Shown in pieces: positions 26,680 through 35,415 of a stretch of DNA of 64,000 nt. Numbering within the stretch: the stretch's first letter is position 1; every line of letters starts with the position of its first letter. The position numbers were made by a program, and so were the translations under genes. The DNA comes from Evansella halocellulosilytica (lineage in GTDB: Bacteria > Bacillota > Bacilli > Bacillales > Salisediminibacteriaceae). A model generated the notes under the pieces. That model searched no databases and had not been told where the DNA came from. It saw nothing but the letters and a program-made list of their open reading frames with translations. The stretch spans positions 3,720,354 to 3,784,353 of the forward strand of contig NZ_NIST01000001.1 in assembly GCF_002335745.1 (NCBI RefSeq), given 5' to 3'.

Positions 26680-27507
26680 TTACTGCCACCAGTGGTCATA
26701 AAGTGTAACTGGAAGCTGCCTTTTATGCTCCGTTTGCAAATATTTTTTCTCAAGGTTCGCTTTCGCATCCTTACTTATTTCTTTACCTTCTAAATAATTG
26801 TCGATCTTGTTGTATGTGATGCCTAATGCTTCTTCATCTGGAAGCTGCGGTTGATCATCTTCTAAATCTGCAGTCGGAACTTTTTCTATTAATGAAGAAG
26901 GAGCTTGTAAGTGTTGAAGGAGCATTTTCCCTTGTCTTTTATTTAAACCGAATAATGGCGCGATATCACACGCACCATCACCATATTTCGTATAAAAGCC
27001 AGTTACAGCTTCTGCGGCATGGTCGGTTCCAGCAACTAAACAGCGATAGTGTGCTGCTAAATCATATTGTACTTTCATACGTTCACGTGCTTTCGTATTC
27101 CCTTTCACAAAGTCAGAAAGATTTTCCCCTGTCGCTTCTTCAAATTGACTGTACGACGCATCAACGGCAGGCTTTATATTGACCGCTATTCGGTGGTACG
27201 GCTTTATAAAATCTAAAGCTATTTGTGCATCGTCTTCATCTTTTTGTATACCATAAGGAAGACGAACTGCATAAAACGTATACTTATCCGTTCCTTCTTC
27301 CTTATTTAATTCTTCCATTGCCATTTGAATGAGCTTTCCAGTTAAGGTAGAATCTTGTCCACCGGAAATACCTAATACATACCCTTTCATTCCTGTCTTT
27401 TTTAAATAAGCTTTTAATAAATCAATTCTACTTTTTATCTCTTCTTTAGGTTCGATCGTAGATTTGACTTTTAATTCAGAAATAATTTCGTCTTGCAGTT
27501 TTATCAT
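26680..27507 (-). CDS. nadE: NH3-dependent NAD+ synthetase NadE, 275 aa
   Basis: Catalyses the last step of NAD synthesis, amidating deamido-NAD with ammonia and ATP. The PP-loop SGGQDS is at 48-53. The NAD-site segment GTDHAAEAVTGFYTKYGDG and the C-terminal KVPTADLEDDQPQLPDEEALG are present, cited here by GTDHAAEAVTG and PTADLEDDQPQ. It has no glutaminase domain and matches the length of B. subtilis NadE. The ATG at 27507 is preferred over the GTG nine bases upstream, which overlaps the ribosome site AAAGGGTG. It lies 13 bases after yneQ, in the same transcript. Confidence 0.95.
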   Translation of the reverse strand: MIKLQDEIISELKVKSTIEPKEEIKSRIDLLKAYLKKTGMKGYVLGISGGQDSTLTGKLIQMAMEELNKEEGTDKYTFYAVRLPYGIQKDEDDAQIALDFIKPYHRIAVNIKPAVDASYSQFEEATGENLSDFVKGNTKARERMKVQYDLAAHYRCLVAGTDHAAEAVTGFYTKYGDGACDIAPLFGLNKRQGKMLLQHLQAPSSLIEKVPTADLEDDQPQLPDEEALGITYNKIDNYLEGKEISKDAKANLEKKYLQTEHKRQLPVTLYDHWWQ

Positions 27508-27520
27508 GTGAATCACCCTT

Positions 27521-27823
27521 TCATTTAAACTTGAAACGTTCTAACTGATGGGCTAAACCTTCTTTATAAAGAATATGCTGTTCATTTTCGCCGATGAGAT
27601 CGAAATGAGGGTATTCATTCCGTTCATGGATCCATTCCGGCTTTAGCCCATATTTCTTGCCCCAGTCCATTAATTTCTTCCGATTCGCACAGGCTACTTT
27701 CGTGACGGTTTTATACTGCGGGAAACGAGGGTCATACCAATAGTGGGTAATCATTGATATTTGACCCATTTTCGCTTTTTGCTTCCATGCTTCTAACTCT
27801 TCTTTTGTAATCCCAAATGCCAT
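27521..27823 (-). CDS. yneQ: YneQ-like protein, 100 aa
   Basis: A small soluble protein of unknown function. It matches the B. subtilis YneQ pattern: MAFGITKEELEAWK, THYWYDPRFPQYKTVTKVAC and KKYGLKPEWI then YPHFDLIGE. The Trp, Tyr and His residues in these blocks are the conserved ones. In B. subtilis yneQ follows tlp and yneP, as it does here. Its stop is 13 bases before the nadE start. The start has AAGGGG upstream. Confidence 0.8.
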   Translation of the reverse strand: MAFGITKEELEAWKQKAKMGQISMITHYWYDPRFPQYKTVTKVACANRKKLMDWGKKYGLKPEWIHERNEYPHFDLIGENEQHILYKEGLAHQLERFKFK

Positions 27824-27957
27824 GTAACATGTAATCCCCTTCCACTATCTATTTAAAATGAATGAAGACAATTTATCAATCCAAACACATACAATTGTGA
27901 AATGATCTTACAAAGTATTTTCCCGTTATTCGAAAATTTACACTTCATTTTAAAATA

Positions 27958-28008
27958 CAAAGAAAGAGTGCCAGCAGCTATATCGCTTCAAAGGGCACCC
28001 TTTTTTGT
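27958..28008 (-). terminator. Terminator after tlp
   Basis: On the minus strand GGCACTCTTT follows a loop after AAAGGGTGCC. The stem is imperfect by one pair. It sits just after the tlp stop at 28011. Confidence 0.55.
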
Positions 28009-28010
28009 AT

Positions 28011-28241
28011 TTAAATTCGGCCATGTTCTCGATCTGATTTTTCATCCTCAATTTCTGATTGAAAGCTATGGATACTTTCTTCTCTTCGTTCATTCTTTTG
28101 CTTAATTTCTTGCTTTTCCTGTTCTGATAAATCATCATTTTGCAACGTTTCTTCAGCTGCTTCAATATTTTCTTTCGTATTCTCTGCCATCTCTCTCAGC
28201 TTTTCCACATTGTCTGATCGATTATCTTTTTTTGCCATCAT
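28011..28241 (-). CDS. tlp: Small acid-soluble spore protein Tlp, 76 aa
   Basis: A thioredoxin-like-named spore protein made in the forespore. It is strongly charged, with the Tlp core DRSDNVEKLREM, NTKENIEAAEETL and KNERREESIHSFQSEIEDE. AAAGGAGG lies five bases upstream of two consecutive ATG codons; either may be used. In B. subtilis tlp lies with sspN, yneP and yneQ, and here yneP and yneQ flank it while sspN is 15 kb away. Confidence 0.93.
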   Translation of the reverse strand: MMAKKDNRSDNVEKLREMAENTKENIEAAEETLQNDDLSEQEKQEIKQKNERREESIHSFQSEIEDEKSDREHGRI

Positions 28242-28377
28242 GACAACCTCCTTTAAAATTGTACAAAACTAGTTTGTTCAAGGAGGTTATTTCTATACGA
28301 ATGGATAAGAGGATGTTCAGAAATTCTGGAAAAACATTCATCGACCGTCTATGCCTTCCTTTGCATAAACATGTTGG

Positions 28378-28794
28378 CTATTTTTTATTATATTCATAAG
28401 CTTCATGCCATGCAGGAAACTTCTTTTTTATCGAGATCGGCTTAAATGTTTCTGCATCAACACATACGTGTTCACTCGTTCCAGAAACACATATATCACC
28501 TGATTCATTCAAAATTTCATATCCATACGTCACACGAATTCCCGTATATTTTTCGATCCATGTATTCACAGTGATCGTATCAGGGTACCTTGCTGGATGC
28601 TTGTAATTTAAGTTAATATTCGTCACCGGCGCAAGAACTCCTTCTTTTTCCATTTGAGCATATTGGAATCCTAGCTCTTCAATCAGTTTTGTTCTGCCGA
28701 TTTCACACCATACTAAATAGTTTGCGTGGTAAACGACACCCATTTGATCAGTTTCTGCATAACGTACGTTAATTGTAGTTGTGGACACGATCAT
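28378..28794 (-). CDS. yneP: Acyl-CoA thioesterase, YbgC/YneP type (hot-dog fold), 138 aa
   Basis: A 4HBT hot-dog thioesterase that hydrolyses acyl-CoA. The catalytic motif is YAETDQMGVVYHANY (about 12-26), with the Asp and the HANY segment typical of the YbgC group. NINLNYKHPARYPD follows. Its ATG overlaps the last four bases of the upstream double AAA ATPase gene (ATGA-type coupling), so the two are translated together. The substrate chain length cannot be predicted. Confidence 0.88.
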   Translation of the reverse strand: MIVSTTTINVRYAETDQMGVVYHANYLVWCEIGRTKLIEELGFQYAQMEKEGVLAPVTNINLNYKHPARYPDTITVNTWIEKYTGIRVTYGYEILNESGDICVSGTSEHVCVDAETFKPISIKKKFPAWHEAYEYNKK

Positions 28795-31154
28795 ATTTCA
28801 TCCTCCTCAACACCTCGAGTAAAAATTTGAAAATCGCCTTCTGTTAATGTTTTTAACGACTCTGTGTTAATTTCCTCCGCATCCGTAGTCGCTATCCGAT
28901 ATGCTTGTTGTTTTATCGCTTCTTCGACAAGGTCTTTCATGGCTCGTGCATTGCCGGAGGGCCTTTTTTTCTCTACCGCATTAGCAAGTTTTTTAATTGT
29001 GTTCTCATCAATTGTATAATTATAGTCATAGATATAATATTTTACAATATTTATTAATTCCTCCGTTGTATATTGAGGAAACGGAATCATCTTTTTAAAA
29101 CGCGACGGCAGCCCCGGATTACTGTGTAACAATTGTTCGATCTTCTCCGTATATCCGGCTAAAATGACAACTAAATGATCTTCATGCTTCGTCATTTCCT
29201 CAACGAGCGTATCAATCGCCTCTTTCCCAAAATCTTGTTCGCTTTTAGACAATAATGAATACGCTTCGTCAATGAATAATACACCGCCGAGTGCTTCTTT
29301 TATTTTCTGTTTCGTCTTAATTGCTGTCTGGCCAACATAACCGGCAACTAGGTCACTTCTCCCGGCTACAACTAAGTGACCTCTTTTTAATAGCCCGATC
29401 TCATGTAGAATTTTTCCGTAAATCTTTGCTACAGTCGTTTTTCCTGTACCAGGTGGTCCAGAGAACACTGCATGCAGTTGAAGCGGAACTTTTGGAAGCT
29501 GCTGCTCCTCTCTCATTTTCTGTATTTTCACGAAAGACGTTAACGTTTTAACTTCCTTTTTTACGTCATGCAGACCTATGAGATTTTGTAATTGTTCCTC
29601 CCCGCTGATCTCTTCACGTGCAAACTCTTCGTTTTCAACGAAATCATCTTTCGTTAATATCGTAAAGTTTTCTTTTGTATAGTCTTTCGTTTCTCCTGTT
29701 TTAGCCCCTTTATTAAAAATTGCATCTAAAACGATGTTTTTTACAGTTCTAGCATTGCCGAAACTTTCGTCTACTTGTTCCTTTTCAATTCTTCTTTTTA
29801 ATTCAACCATTCCTTCATCTGAAATCGTAAAATCATTATCAAGAGCAATTTGCTCAGCAATTTCTAATAATTCATTTAGCGAAAAATCATGAATGTGTAT
29901 ATGATTACTCTCAGGAAATCGGCTTCTTAGACCAGGATTCGCCCATAAAAAGGTTCTCATTTCTTCTGGATACCCAGCTAATATCACTGAAAACTTCCCT
30001 GCATATTCTCCGCTCGTCATCGATGATACGAGTGTATCAATGGCTGTTTGGCCATAATCATTCCCGCTAGCGCCTTCCCTTTTCAAACTGTACGCTTCAT
30101 CAATAAACAACACTCCACCAATCGCTTGTTTAATGACTTCTGTCGTTTTTTCTTCAGTTTGTCCTAAATAGGCACCGACTAAATGAGACCGGTCAACCTC
30201 AACGACTTTTTCCTTCGGCAAGACTCCTAAATCGTGATAGATTTTTGCTAATAAACGTGCAATCGTCGTTTTTCCTGTCCCCGGATTCCCAGTAAAAATC
30301 ATATTCAGATTTCGTTCATCTTGAAAAAGATAGCCTTGTTTCTTCCGTTCTTGTTCATAACGTAAATAATAATAGTATTGATGGACCTTTAATTTCACTT
30401 CTTCAAGTCCAATCATCGAATATAGTTCTGTCAATGGGTTTTTATTTTCAAAGTCCATTTCTTCACGCAACTTGTCCCACTTCTCTTGAACATGATCAAA
30501 TTCAGCAAATGTTTCATTAAAAGCAGCCTGCTTTTCTTTCGAATAATAAATTCCAGAAATCGTCTCTTTATATTCCTGAGCTGTATGGCATAGTTGTCTA
30601 GCAATCGCCTTCATATTGGTGAGTATACGTTTCACCTCGGAAATCTTTTCATATTGTGATTGCTTATCCAATAGATTCGCCGCTTTTTCTAAACGTTCAA
30701 CATCTATTAACGTTTCATCGATTAAAGAAGAAGTCTCCTCAACTGCTGTCACTATGCGGTCTATTGTATTTTTCTTACCTTGTCCGTGATCGGTTTCCCG
30801 AATCCTTGGCAACGTTGTCGGTAACATCGCTTTATTTAGTTGTGGGAAAAAGATATCAACATAAATCCTTGCTAAAAAAGGATGGTCCTTATCCATTTCC
30901 CACGCTTCATTTAACCAAGCACGCATTTTTGGATCAGCTGACTGAATTCTTTGATACCTAGAAAATGCAGCAAGGGCAAGCAAATCAATGTAGTCATGAT
31001 CAGTTATACCTGATTGTTCTACTCCGTTCGCTGTTACGAGTTGAAGCTCTCGAACAATGTCAGCTTCTTTCAGTTTTGAATGAGATGCTCGCTTCCAAGT
31101 ATCTATTTTATCCTTTAAAAGTATTTCTCTATGATTTTGTCGATTCACGTTCAT
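28791..31154 (-). CDS. Tandem AAA+ ATPase, CbxX/CfxQ-SpoVK type, 787 aa
   Basis: A cytoplasmic AAA+ protein with two full CbxX/CfxQ modules. The N-terminal 240 residues are helical. Module 1 (about 240-510) has GNPGTGKTT, VGAYLGQTEEKT and FIDEAYSL. Module 2 (about 530-770) has GPPGTGKTT, VAGYVGQTAIKT and FIDEAYSL. Both keep Walker A, Walker B and the arginine-bearing GLRSRF/GLPSRF. SpoVK itself has one module, so this is a related double-ring type. The ATG at 31154 is one codon inside the longest frame. The ribosome site is weak. It heads the run yneP, tlp, yneQ, nadE and PHP. Confidence 0.9.
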   Translation of the reverse strand: MNVNRQNHREILLKDKIDTWKRASHSKLKEADIVRELQLVTANGVEQSGITDHDYIDLLALAAFSRYQRIQSADPKMRAWLNEAWEMDKDHPFLARIYVDIFFPQLNKAMLPTTLPRIRETDHGQGKKNTIDRIVTAVEETSSLIDETLIDVERLEKAANLLDKQSQYEKISEVKRILTNMKAIARQLCHTAQEYKETISGIYYSKEKQAAFNETFAEFDHVQEKWDKLREEMDFENKNPLTELYSMIGLEEVKLKVHQYYYYLRYEQERKKQGYLFQDERNLNMIFTGNPGTGKTTIARLLAKIYHDLGVLPKEKVVEVDRSHLVGAYLGQTEEKTTEVIKQAIGGVLFIDEAYSLKREGASGNDYGQTAIDTLVSSMTSGEYAGKFSVILAGYPEEMRTFLWANPGLRSRFPESNHIHIHDFSLNELLEIAEQIALDNDFTISDEGMVELKRRIEKEQVDESFGNARTVKNIVLDAIFNKGAKTGETKDYTKENFTILTKDDFVENEEFAREEISGEEQLQNLIGLHDVKKEVKTLTSFVKIQKMREEQQLPKVPLQLHAVFSGPPGTGKTTVAKIYGKILHEIGLLKRGHLVVAGRSDLVAGYVGQTAIKTKQKIKEALGGVLFIDEAYSLLSKSEQDFGKEAIDTLVEEMTKHEDHLVVILAGYTEKIEQLLHSNPGLPSRFKKMIPFPQYTTEELINIVKYYIYDYNYTIDENTIKKLANAVEKKRPSGNARAMKDLVEEAIKQQAYRIATTDAEEINTESLKTLTEGDFQIFTRGVEEDEI

Positions 31155-31295
31155 CACCCATTCTTACGATCTTACCATTATTGTATCATTCCAGAGAAAT
31201 AAAAGAGAAACAAGACAGGTTCTCTTCCTTAAACTGAGCATATGATGAAGGAAAACATCTGTCATGCTTTGGATAAAAAGAAAAAGGAGCTACTA

Positions 31296-31493
31296 ATGAT
31301 GGGGAAGAAAAAGAAAGCACAATCTAGAGAAGATAAGTATGAACACACGTTGAAAATCGTCCTTAGTCATAAATGTGAAGTATGCCCGACGCAATGTTCC
31401 CGTGGAATTCGATACCTAGAAAAGATGGCAAAGCCAGGTGCGATCGGGAATGGAGTTCCATGCCATTTAACGAAAGGTAAAGCGATGAAATAA
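31296..31493 (+). CDS. Small cysteine-containing basic protein, 65 aa
   Basis: I do not recognise it. After a lysine-rich start (MMGKKKKAQ) it has a CEVCPTQC cluster, then RGIRYLEKMAKPGAIGNG and a fourth cysteine in VPCHLTKG. The CxxCxxxC pattern plus one distant Cys or His could bind zinc or an iron-sulfur cluster. AAGGAG precedes the ATG at 31296 with correct spacing. The longer frame from 31242 lacks a site. A hairpin follows. Confidence 0.7.
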   Translation: MMGKKKKAQSREDKYEHTLKIVLSHKCEVCPTQCSRGIRYLEKMAKPGAIGNGVPCHLTKGKAMK

Positions 31494-31518
31494 ACAGTAA
31501 ATATGCTCAAACGTGAAA

Positions 31519-31546
31519 GGGGCTAGCTCGAATTGGCTAGCCTCTA
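31519..31546 (+). terminator. Probable terminator after the Cys protein gene
   Basis: GGCTAGC (31521-31527) pairs with GCTAGCC (31536-31542), extended by AGG/CCT. The T run after it is short. Confidence 0.5.
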
Positions 31547-31574
31547 TCTTCGTATCATATCACTTAACAACAAT

Positions 31575-31787
31575 TTAATAATTCACCTCGTTCATTAGCT
31601 GCTTTATTTCATTCAAATATACATCTTTATCACTCGTTGTTACCTTTACTTCAATCGTATTATAAATCATTTGTAATTCATCCTTTAAACCTTCTACTTG
31701 AAAGCCCCTTTTAATATAATCTTTCACCCATAAGTAGTAATCAATGAGTTCTTCTTCTGATAACTGCTCATAAATTTGGCTTGGCAC
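31575..31787 (-). CDS. Small acidic hypothetical protein, up to 70 aa
   Basis: Not recognised. The frame encodes a plausible helical acidic protein (SEEELIDYYLWVKDYIKRGF, then DVYLNEIKQLMNEVNY). The GTG start at 31787 has no clear ribosome site, so the true start may be internal or the gene may not exist. It ends close to the convergent hairpin at 31519. Confidence 0.4.
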   Translation of the reverse strand: MPSQIYEQLSEEELIDYYLWVKDYIKRGFQVEGLKDELQMIYNTIEVKVTTSDKDVYLNEIKQLMNEVNY

Positions 31788-31879
31788 CTGAACACCACAC
31801 CTTATGCTGTATTTTTTATAATGTATTCGTCAAACAAAATGGATGTGAAAATGACTGTCTGATCGAGTGCCATAAAAGA

Positions 31880-32806
31880 TTAACCTGCTTTATTCGTAAC
31901 CGCAACCGGCTGCATTTTTTTTGCCTTTGTTGTTCCATATGTCACGCCAAGAAGGACAAACACCGCTCCTATGAGATGAATCGGTAAAAGTGGTTCTCCG
32001 AGAAAAACAACTGCAAGAATGACAGCTGATAAAGGCATTAAATTAATAAAGATCGACGCTTTGCCAGCACCAATTAGTTTGATTCCTTGGTAATACATGA
32101 TGAAACTGACGACAGAGACAATAACACTCATATGTAAAATCGATGACCAAGTTACTAAACTTGCTTCCGTTACTTGCGTCCAGCTCATCTCTAATGCAGC
32201 GAACGGTAACAGCATGACTGTTCCGATTGAAACCGCATATGTCGTACTTTCAAGGGAACTAAACCTTCGTAAAGCGACTTTTCCTAGCACACTGTATAAT
32301 GCCCAGCAAATAACAGCTGTAAATAAAATGAAGTCAATTGGTTCAAATCCAGTACGTATAACTTCTGCCCATTGACCTTCAGTAATAATTAAAGAAGCGC
32401 CAAATAACGCTAAAATAAGACCAATCACATTCCTTTTCGTAATTGCTTCTTTTAAAAACAGTGCAGATAAAAGAATGATTAACACTGGATTTGAAGCGAT
32501 AAATAGTGAGCTTTTTACAATAGGTGCCTCTTTTGTCGCAATAAAAAAGCATATGTTATATAACGCAATTCCAGTTAAACCTAATGAACTAAGAAGAAGC
32601 CATTCTTTCAAGTTTGGCAGTTTTAAATTTTTCTGTTTTATGACCATAATCGGAATTAAAATGATAGCAGCAAAAAAAAATCGTAAAAAAGCAACTGTAA
32701 TCGGTTCAAAGTCTCTTGTCGCAAAATTGCCTGCTATAAAAGCACTTCCCCAGCTACTCGTTGCAAATGCAATCATGGCATAAATAAACCAAGGTCGTTT
32801 CTCCAT
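31880..32806 (-). CDS. EamA-family DMT transporter, 308 aa
   Basis: A 10-helix drug/metabolite exporter made of two EamA repeats (about 8-140 and 150-295). Hallmarks are SSWGSAFIAGNFATR near the start, FLRFFFAAIILIPI, and the second-repeat FLGEPLLPIHLIGAVFVLLGV, cited by FLGEPLLP and LIGAVFVLLGV. The start ATG at 32806 follows AGGTGAGTGCTG. Substrate unknown. It is isolated on its strand. Confidence 0.88.
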   Translation of the reverse strand: MEKRPWFIYAMIAFATSSWGSAFIAGNFATRDFEPITVAFLRFFFAAIILIPIMVIKQKNLKLPNLKEWLLLSSLGLTGIALYNICFFIATKEAPIVKSSLFIASNPVLIILLSALFLKEAITKRNVIGLILALFGASLIITEGQWAEVIRTGFEPIDFILFTAVICWALYSVLGKVALRRFSSLESTTYAVSIGTVMLLPFAALEMSWTQVTEASLVTWSSILHMSVIVSVVSFIMYYQGIKLIGAGKASIFINLMPLSAVILAVVFLGEPLLPIHLIGAVFVLLGVTYGTTKAKKMQPVAVTNKAG

Positions 32807-32989
32807 CAGCACTCACCTAGTTTTCTCTAATGTTTAAGATTCTTTCGATATACGAAATATACATTAATTATTAGAAATTTTCTAGCCTGTATTTATATTT
32901 TTACAATTTTTCATATAACGGAAAATGTATTGGTTACTCGATGAGCGGGTAAAAATAATACAGATAGAAGGCATACGGAGGCGTACTTG

Positions 32990-33379
32990 ATGAACGAAGA
33001 CAATCGTGTATCGAAGAAAGTAGAACCGGAAAATCGATTTGTGAATGAGCATTTAGCAAATGAAAGAACATTTCTTGCCTGGATACGAACTGCCGGAGCG
33101 ATTATTGGAATCGGTTTTGTCGCCATCGCTTATTATGCAGAAAATCAAGCTGATATGGGAATCTTCAGCTCAAATATGACGATCTATATAGGCACTGTTT
33201 CACTCAGTTTAGGAATGTTTGCATTAGGCTTCTCCTTGTACAGTTATTTAATGAAGAGAAGAGGAATCAATAACCAGACATTCCGTTCTTCTAAGTTTAT
33301 TGTCATTATTATGAGTACTGCGATGATGCTGATTACTGCTTTTTACGCATTGTACCTATTGATCATTTATATTTATTAA
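32990..33379 (+). CDS. DUF202/YidH-family membrane protein, 129 aa
   Basis: A small membrane protein with three helices (about 37-55, 65-87 and 103-125) and the family signature NEHLANERTFLAWIRT at about 20-35. Function is unknown; paralogues are often in two-gene operons but this copy is single. I chose the ATG at 32990, where GGAGG lies eight bases upstream; a TTG one codon earlier is possible. Confidence 0.87.
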   Translation: MNEDNRVSKKVEPENRFVNEHLANERTFLAWIRTAGAIIGIGFVAIAYYAENQADMGIFSSNMTIYIGTVSLSLGMFALGFSLYSYLMKRRGINNQTFRSSKFIVIIMSTAMMLITAFYALYLLIIYIY

Positions 33380-33621
33380 GTGTCAGATGATTAAGTATCC
33401 GCGGACACTGGATCCGTTACGACTCGTTAAAAGCCTTAATATAGAAGTTTCACGGACTTTCGTTCCCCTATGATACGAATATCAAAGACTTTCCTCACCT
33501 TTTTCAACAAATAACAAATCCCATGTTCGTAAATACAATAATAATAGCTTTTTTCTAAAGATTACATATGCTATATCCTCGAAGAGTTTTTGACAACTAT
33601 TAATAATAATTCATTAAGTCA

Positions 33622-34044
33622 TTAGCGAGTATCAGCATCTGCATTTAAATTTAACATTGCACCAAAATATTGTTGTGCAGTCATAAAGCAGATGAACGCA
33701 CATAACTCGCTTATTTCCTCATCTGAAAAAAATTGTTTAAGAATATTAAATGTCGAGTTCGATATTGTGCTTTTTTGTTTTGTAAACAAGTCTGCAAAAC
33801 CGATTGCGATAGACGTTTTTTCATCGATTTTATTCGGGTCCGGTTTACCTTTCGCTTTACAATATTCACAGCCATTCTCTTGGGCTAATGTTCTCCTCAC
33901 TTGTTCCTTCAATTCAGCTGAAAGATGCCCACCTTTTTCTAACTCTTCTCCTAAATTTGACCATGCTTCCATTACTTTTAGATGATGCCCTAAAAGGTTT
34001 TGAAACGGAGTTTGACCGTGAATTGATTTTTTTATCCTTGCCAT
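33622..34044 (-). CDS. AhpD-like carboxymuconolactone decarboxylase-family protein, 140 aa
   Basis: A helical AhpD-fold protein with the redox pair Cys-Glu-Tyr-Cys in ENGCEYCKAKG (about 59-62), the likely site of peroxide or disulfide chemistry. The later part (KQFFSDEEISELCAFICFM) is typical of CMD proteins. AAGGAGGG precedes the ATG. It is transcribed divergently from an Lrp-type regulator 121 bp away, which makes it the likely target of that regulator. The electron donor is unknown. Confidence 0.82.
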   Translation of the reverse strand: MARIKKSIHGQTPFQNLLGHHLKVMEAWSNLGEELEKGGHLSAELKEQVRRTLAQENGCEYCKAKGKPDPNKIDEKTSIAIGFADLFTKQKSTISNSTFNILKQFFSDEEISELCAFICFMTAQQYFGAMLNLNADADTR

Positions 34045-34067
34045 TGCTCTTCCCTCCTTGTAACATT

Positions 34068-34133
34068 AATCATACGATATCCATACGCAATTTGACATTA
34101 ATTTTCTAAAGTATCCATACGAAAATATTTCGT
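34068..34133. promoter_or_regulatory. Candidate operator array between the AhpD-like gene and lrp-like gene
   Basis: CATACG occurs three times on the plus strand at 34071, 34082 and 34116. The last two are within a 10-base direct repeat TATCCATACG (34078 and 34112). The palindrome CGAAAATATTTCG (34120-34132) overlaps the third. Spacings of 11 and 34 bases put the boxes roughly on one DNA face, as expected for Lrp-type wrapping. No experiment supports it. Confidence 0.4.
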
Positions 34134-34165
34134 AAATTAACGTTTTTTGAAGGGATTAATTAAAA

Positions 34166-34606
34166 ATGAAAATAGATGAAATTGATAAAAAAATATTAGC
34201 TGAATTAAGAGAAAACAGCCGCTTATCTATGAGTGAACTCGGGCGGAGAGTACAATTATCTTCTCCATCTGTTACTGAAAGAGTGAGACAAATGGAGTCA
34301 TTTGGTATTATTAAAAAATATACTTTAGACATCTATTACGAAAAAATCGGTCTCCCGATACAATGTATCATCGAAGCTACAGTGAAAAACGGCGATTACG
34401 ACTCTTTTATGAGGTTCATTCAGAAATTCTCTAATATTGAGTTTTGTTATCGAATAGCAGGTAACGCTTGTTACATGCTAAAGGTTCAATTTGTAAGCTT
34501 TTCTGATGCTGAGTCATTTATTAATACAATAAATCCTTATGCATCTACAGTGACTCATTTTATTTTTTCTCAAGTCGATACGAAATTAAGCTTTGAAAGT
34601 AATTAG
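34166..34606 (+). CDS. Lrp/AsnC-family transcriptional regulator, 146 aa
   Basis: A feast/famine regulator. The N-terminal winged helix (IDKKILAELRENSRLSMSELGRRVQLS, cited by IDKKILAELREN and SELGRRVQLS) occupies about 5-60, and the RAM ligand-binding domain about 65-140. It probably controls the divergent AhpD-like gene and itself; the effector is unknown. The upstream gap contains repeated CATACG boxes. The ribosome site is GAAGGGA. Confidence 0.9.
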   Translation: MKIDEIDKKILAELRENSRLSMSELGRRVQLSSPSVTERVRQMESFGIIKKYTLDIYYEKIGLPIQCIIEATVKNGDYDSFMRFIQKFSNIEFCYRIAGNACYMLKVQFVSFSDAESFINTINPYASTVTHFIFSQVDTKLSFESN

Positions 34607-34717
34607 TCTATATCTCATGACATGACTCCATGGAAGATCTCATAATTGCTATGTTCATCCATAAGAATTTATCGTGTACGCTTTTAGATTCAATAAAAAA
34701 TGTTCCTCCTCAAAATT

Positions 34718-35236
34718 TTATAAACTTTGAGGAATATGACATACCATAGTCCAAGATGTTCCTGATGTACCACATTGTTTAAATCCTAGTTTACGATAAA
34801 GTTGTACAGCCTCAGTATTGTTAGGGTCAACACTCAAAGACAGTGATGTATAGCCATCTTCTAATGCTGTTTCGAATAACTTTTTCAGCAACAAAGTACC
34901 TATACCGTTCCCTCTTACATCATCTTTGACAGCTATCCCTATTTCCGGTGTGTTACTGTCTACATATCCATAACCTTTTTGATTTTCTGTAAATAGCCGG
35001 TACCAAGCAGCACCTACAAGCATGTTATCCTCACTCAGAGCTATTACTGCTCTGTCTCCTTGCCTTCCCCATCCGTCACTATATTTTTTGATTGATGGTG
35101 AATTTAGCAGTTTTTCTTTTGCCGGCTTATTTTCTGGAATATGAATAGATTCATACAACATAACTAATAAAAATTGCAAGTCACGTTCACTATGTTTATC
35201 AAGTATTCTTGTGTAAAACAAATGATTCACCTCCAT
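34718..35236 (-). CDS. GNAT acetyltransferase, 172 aa
   Basis: A single-domain acetyltransferase. The acetyl-CoA loop is VRGNGIGTLLL (about 112-122), preceded by EIGIAVKDD and followed by NNTEAVQLYRKLGFKQCG. The N-terminal 40 residues contain LVMLYESIHIPE, a pattern seen in GNAT proteins annotated as acting on small molecules or antibiotics. The start has GGAGGTG just upstream. Its stop lies within an inverted repeat (TCCTCAAA/TTTGAGGA, 34709-34735) that may terminate transcription. Confidence 0.85.
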   Translation of the reverse strand: MEVNHLFYTRILDKHSERDLQFLLVMLYESIHIPENKPAKEKLLNSPSIKKYSDGWGRQGDRAVIALSEDNMLVGAAWYRLFTENQKGYGYVDSNTPEIGIAVKDDVRGNGIGTLLLKKLFETALEDGYTSLSLSVDPNNTEAVQLYRKLGFKQCGTSGTSWTMVCHIPQSL

Positions 35237-35415
35237 TTTTTTTATAACATCGGCTTCATAACAACATTGAATCTCATGATTTCACACAAATGCAAAAATG
35301 ATGAGTAAACCGACAACAAGTCGCAGCAAATGTTAAAGCCTTTTTGATGATACCTCTATTAATATCATTACGTAACTGACATACTTTTCACGCCAACTTT
35401 GCAATACCTCTAAAA

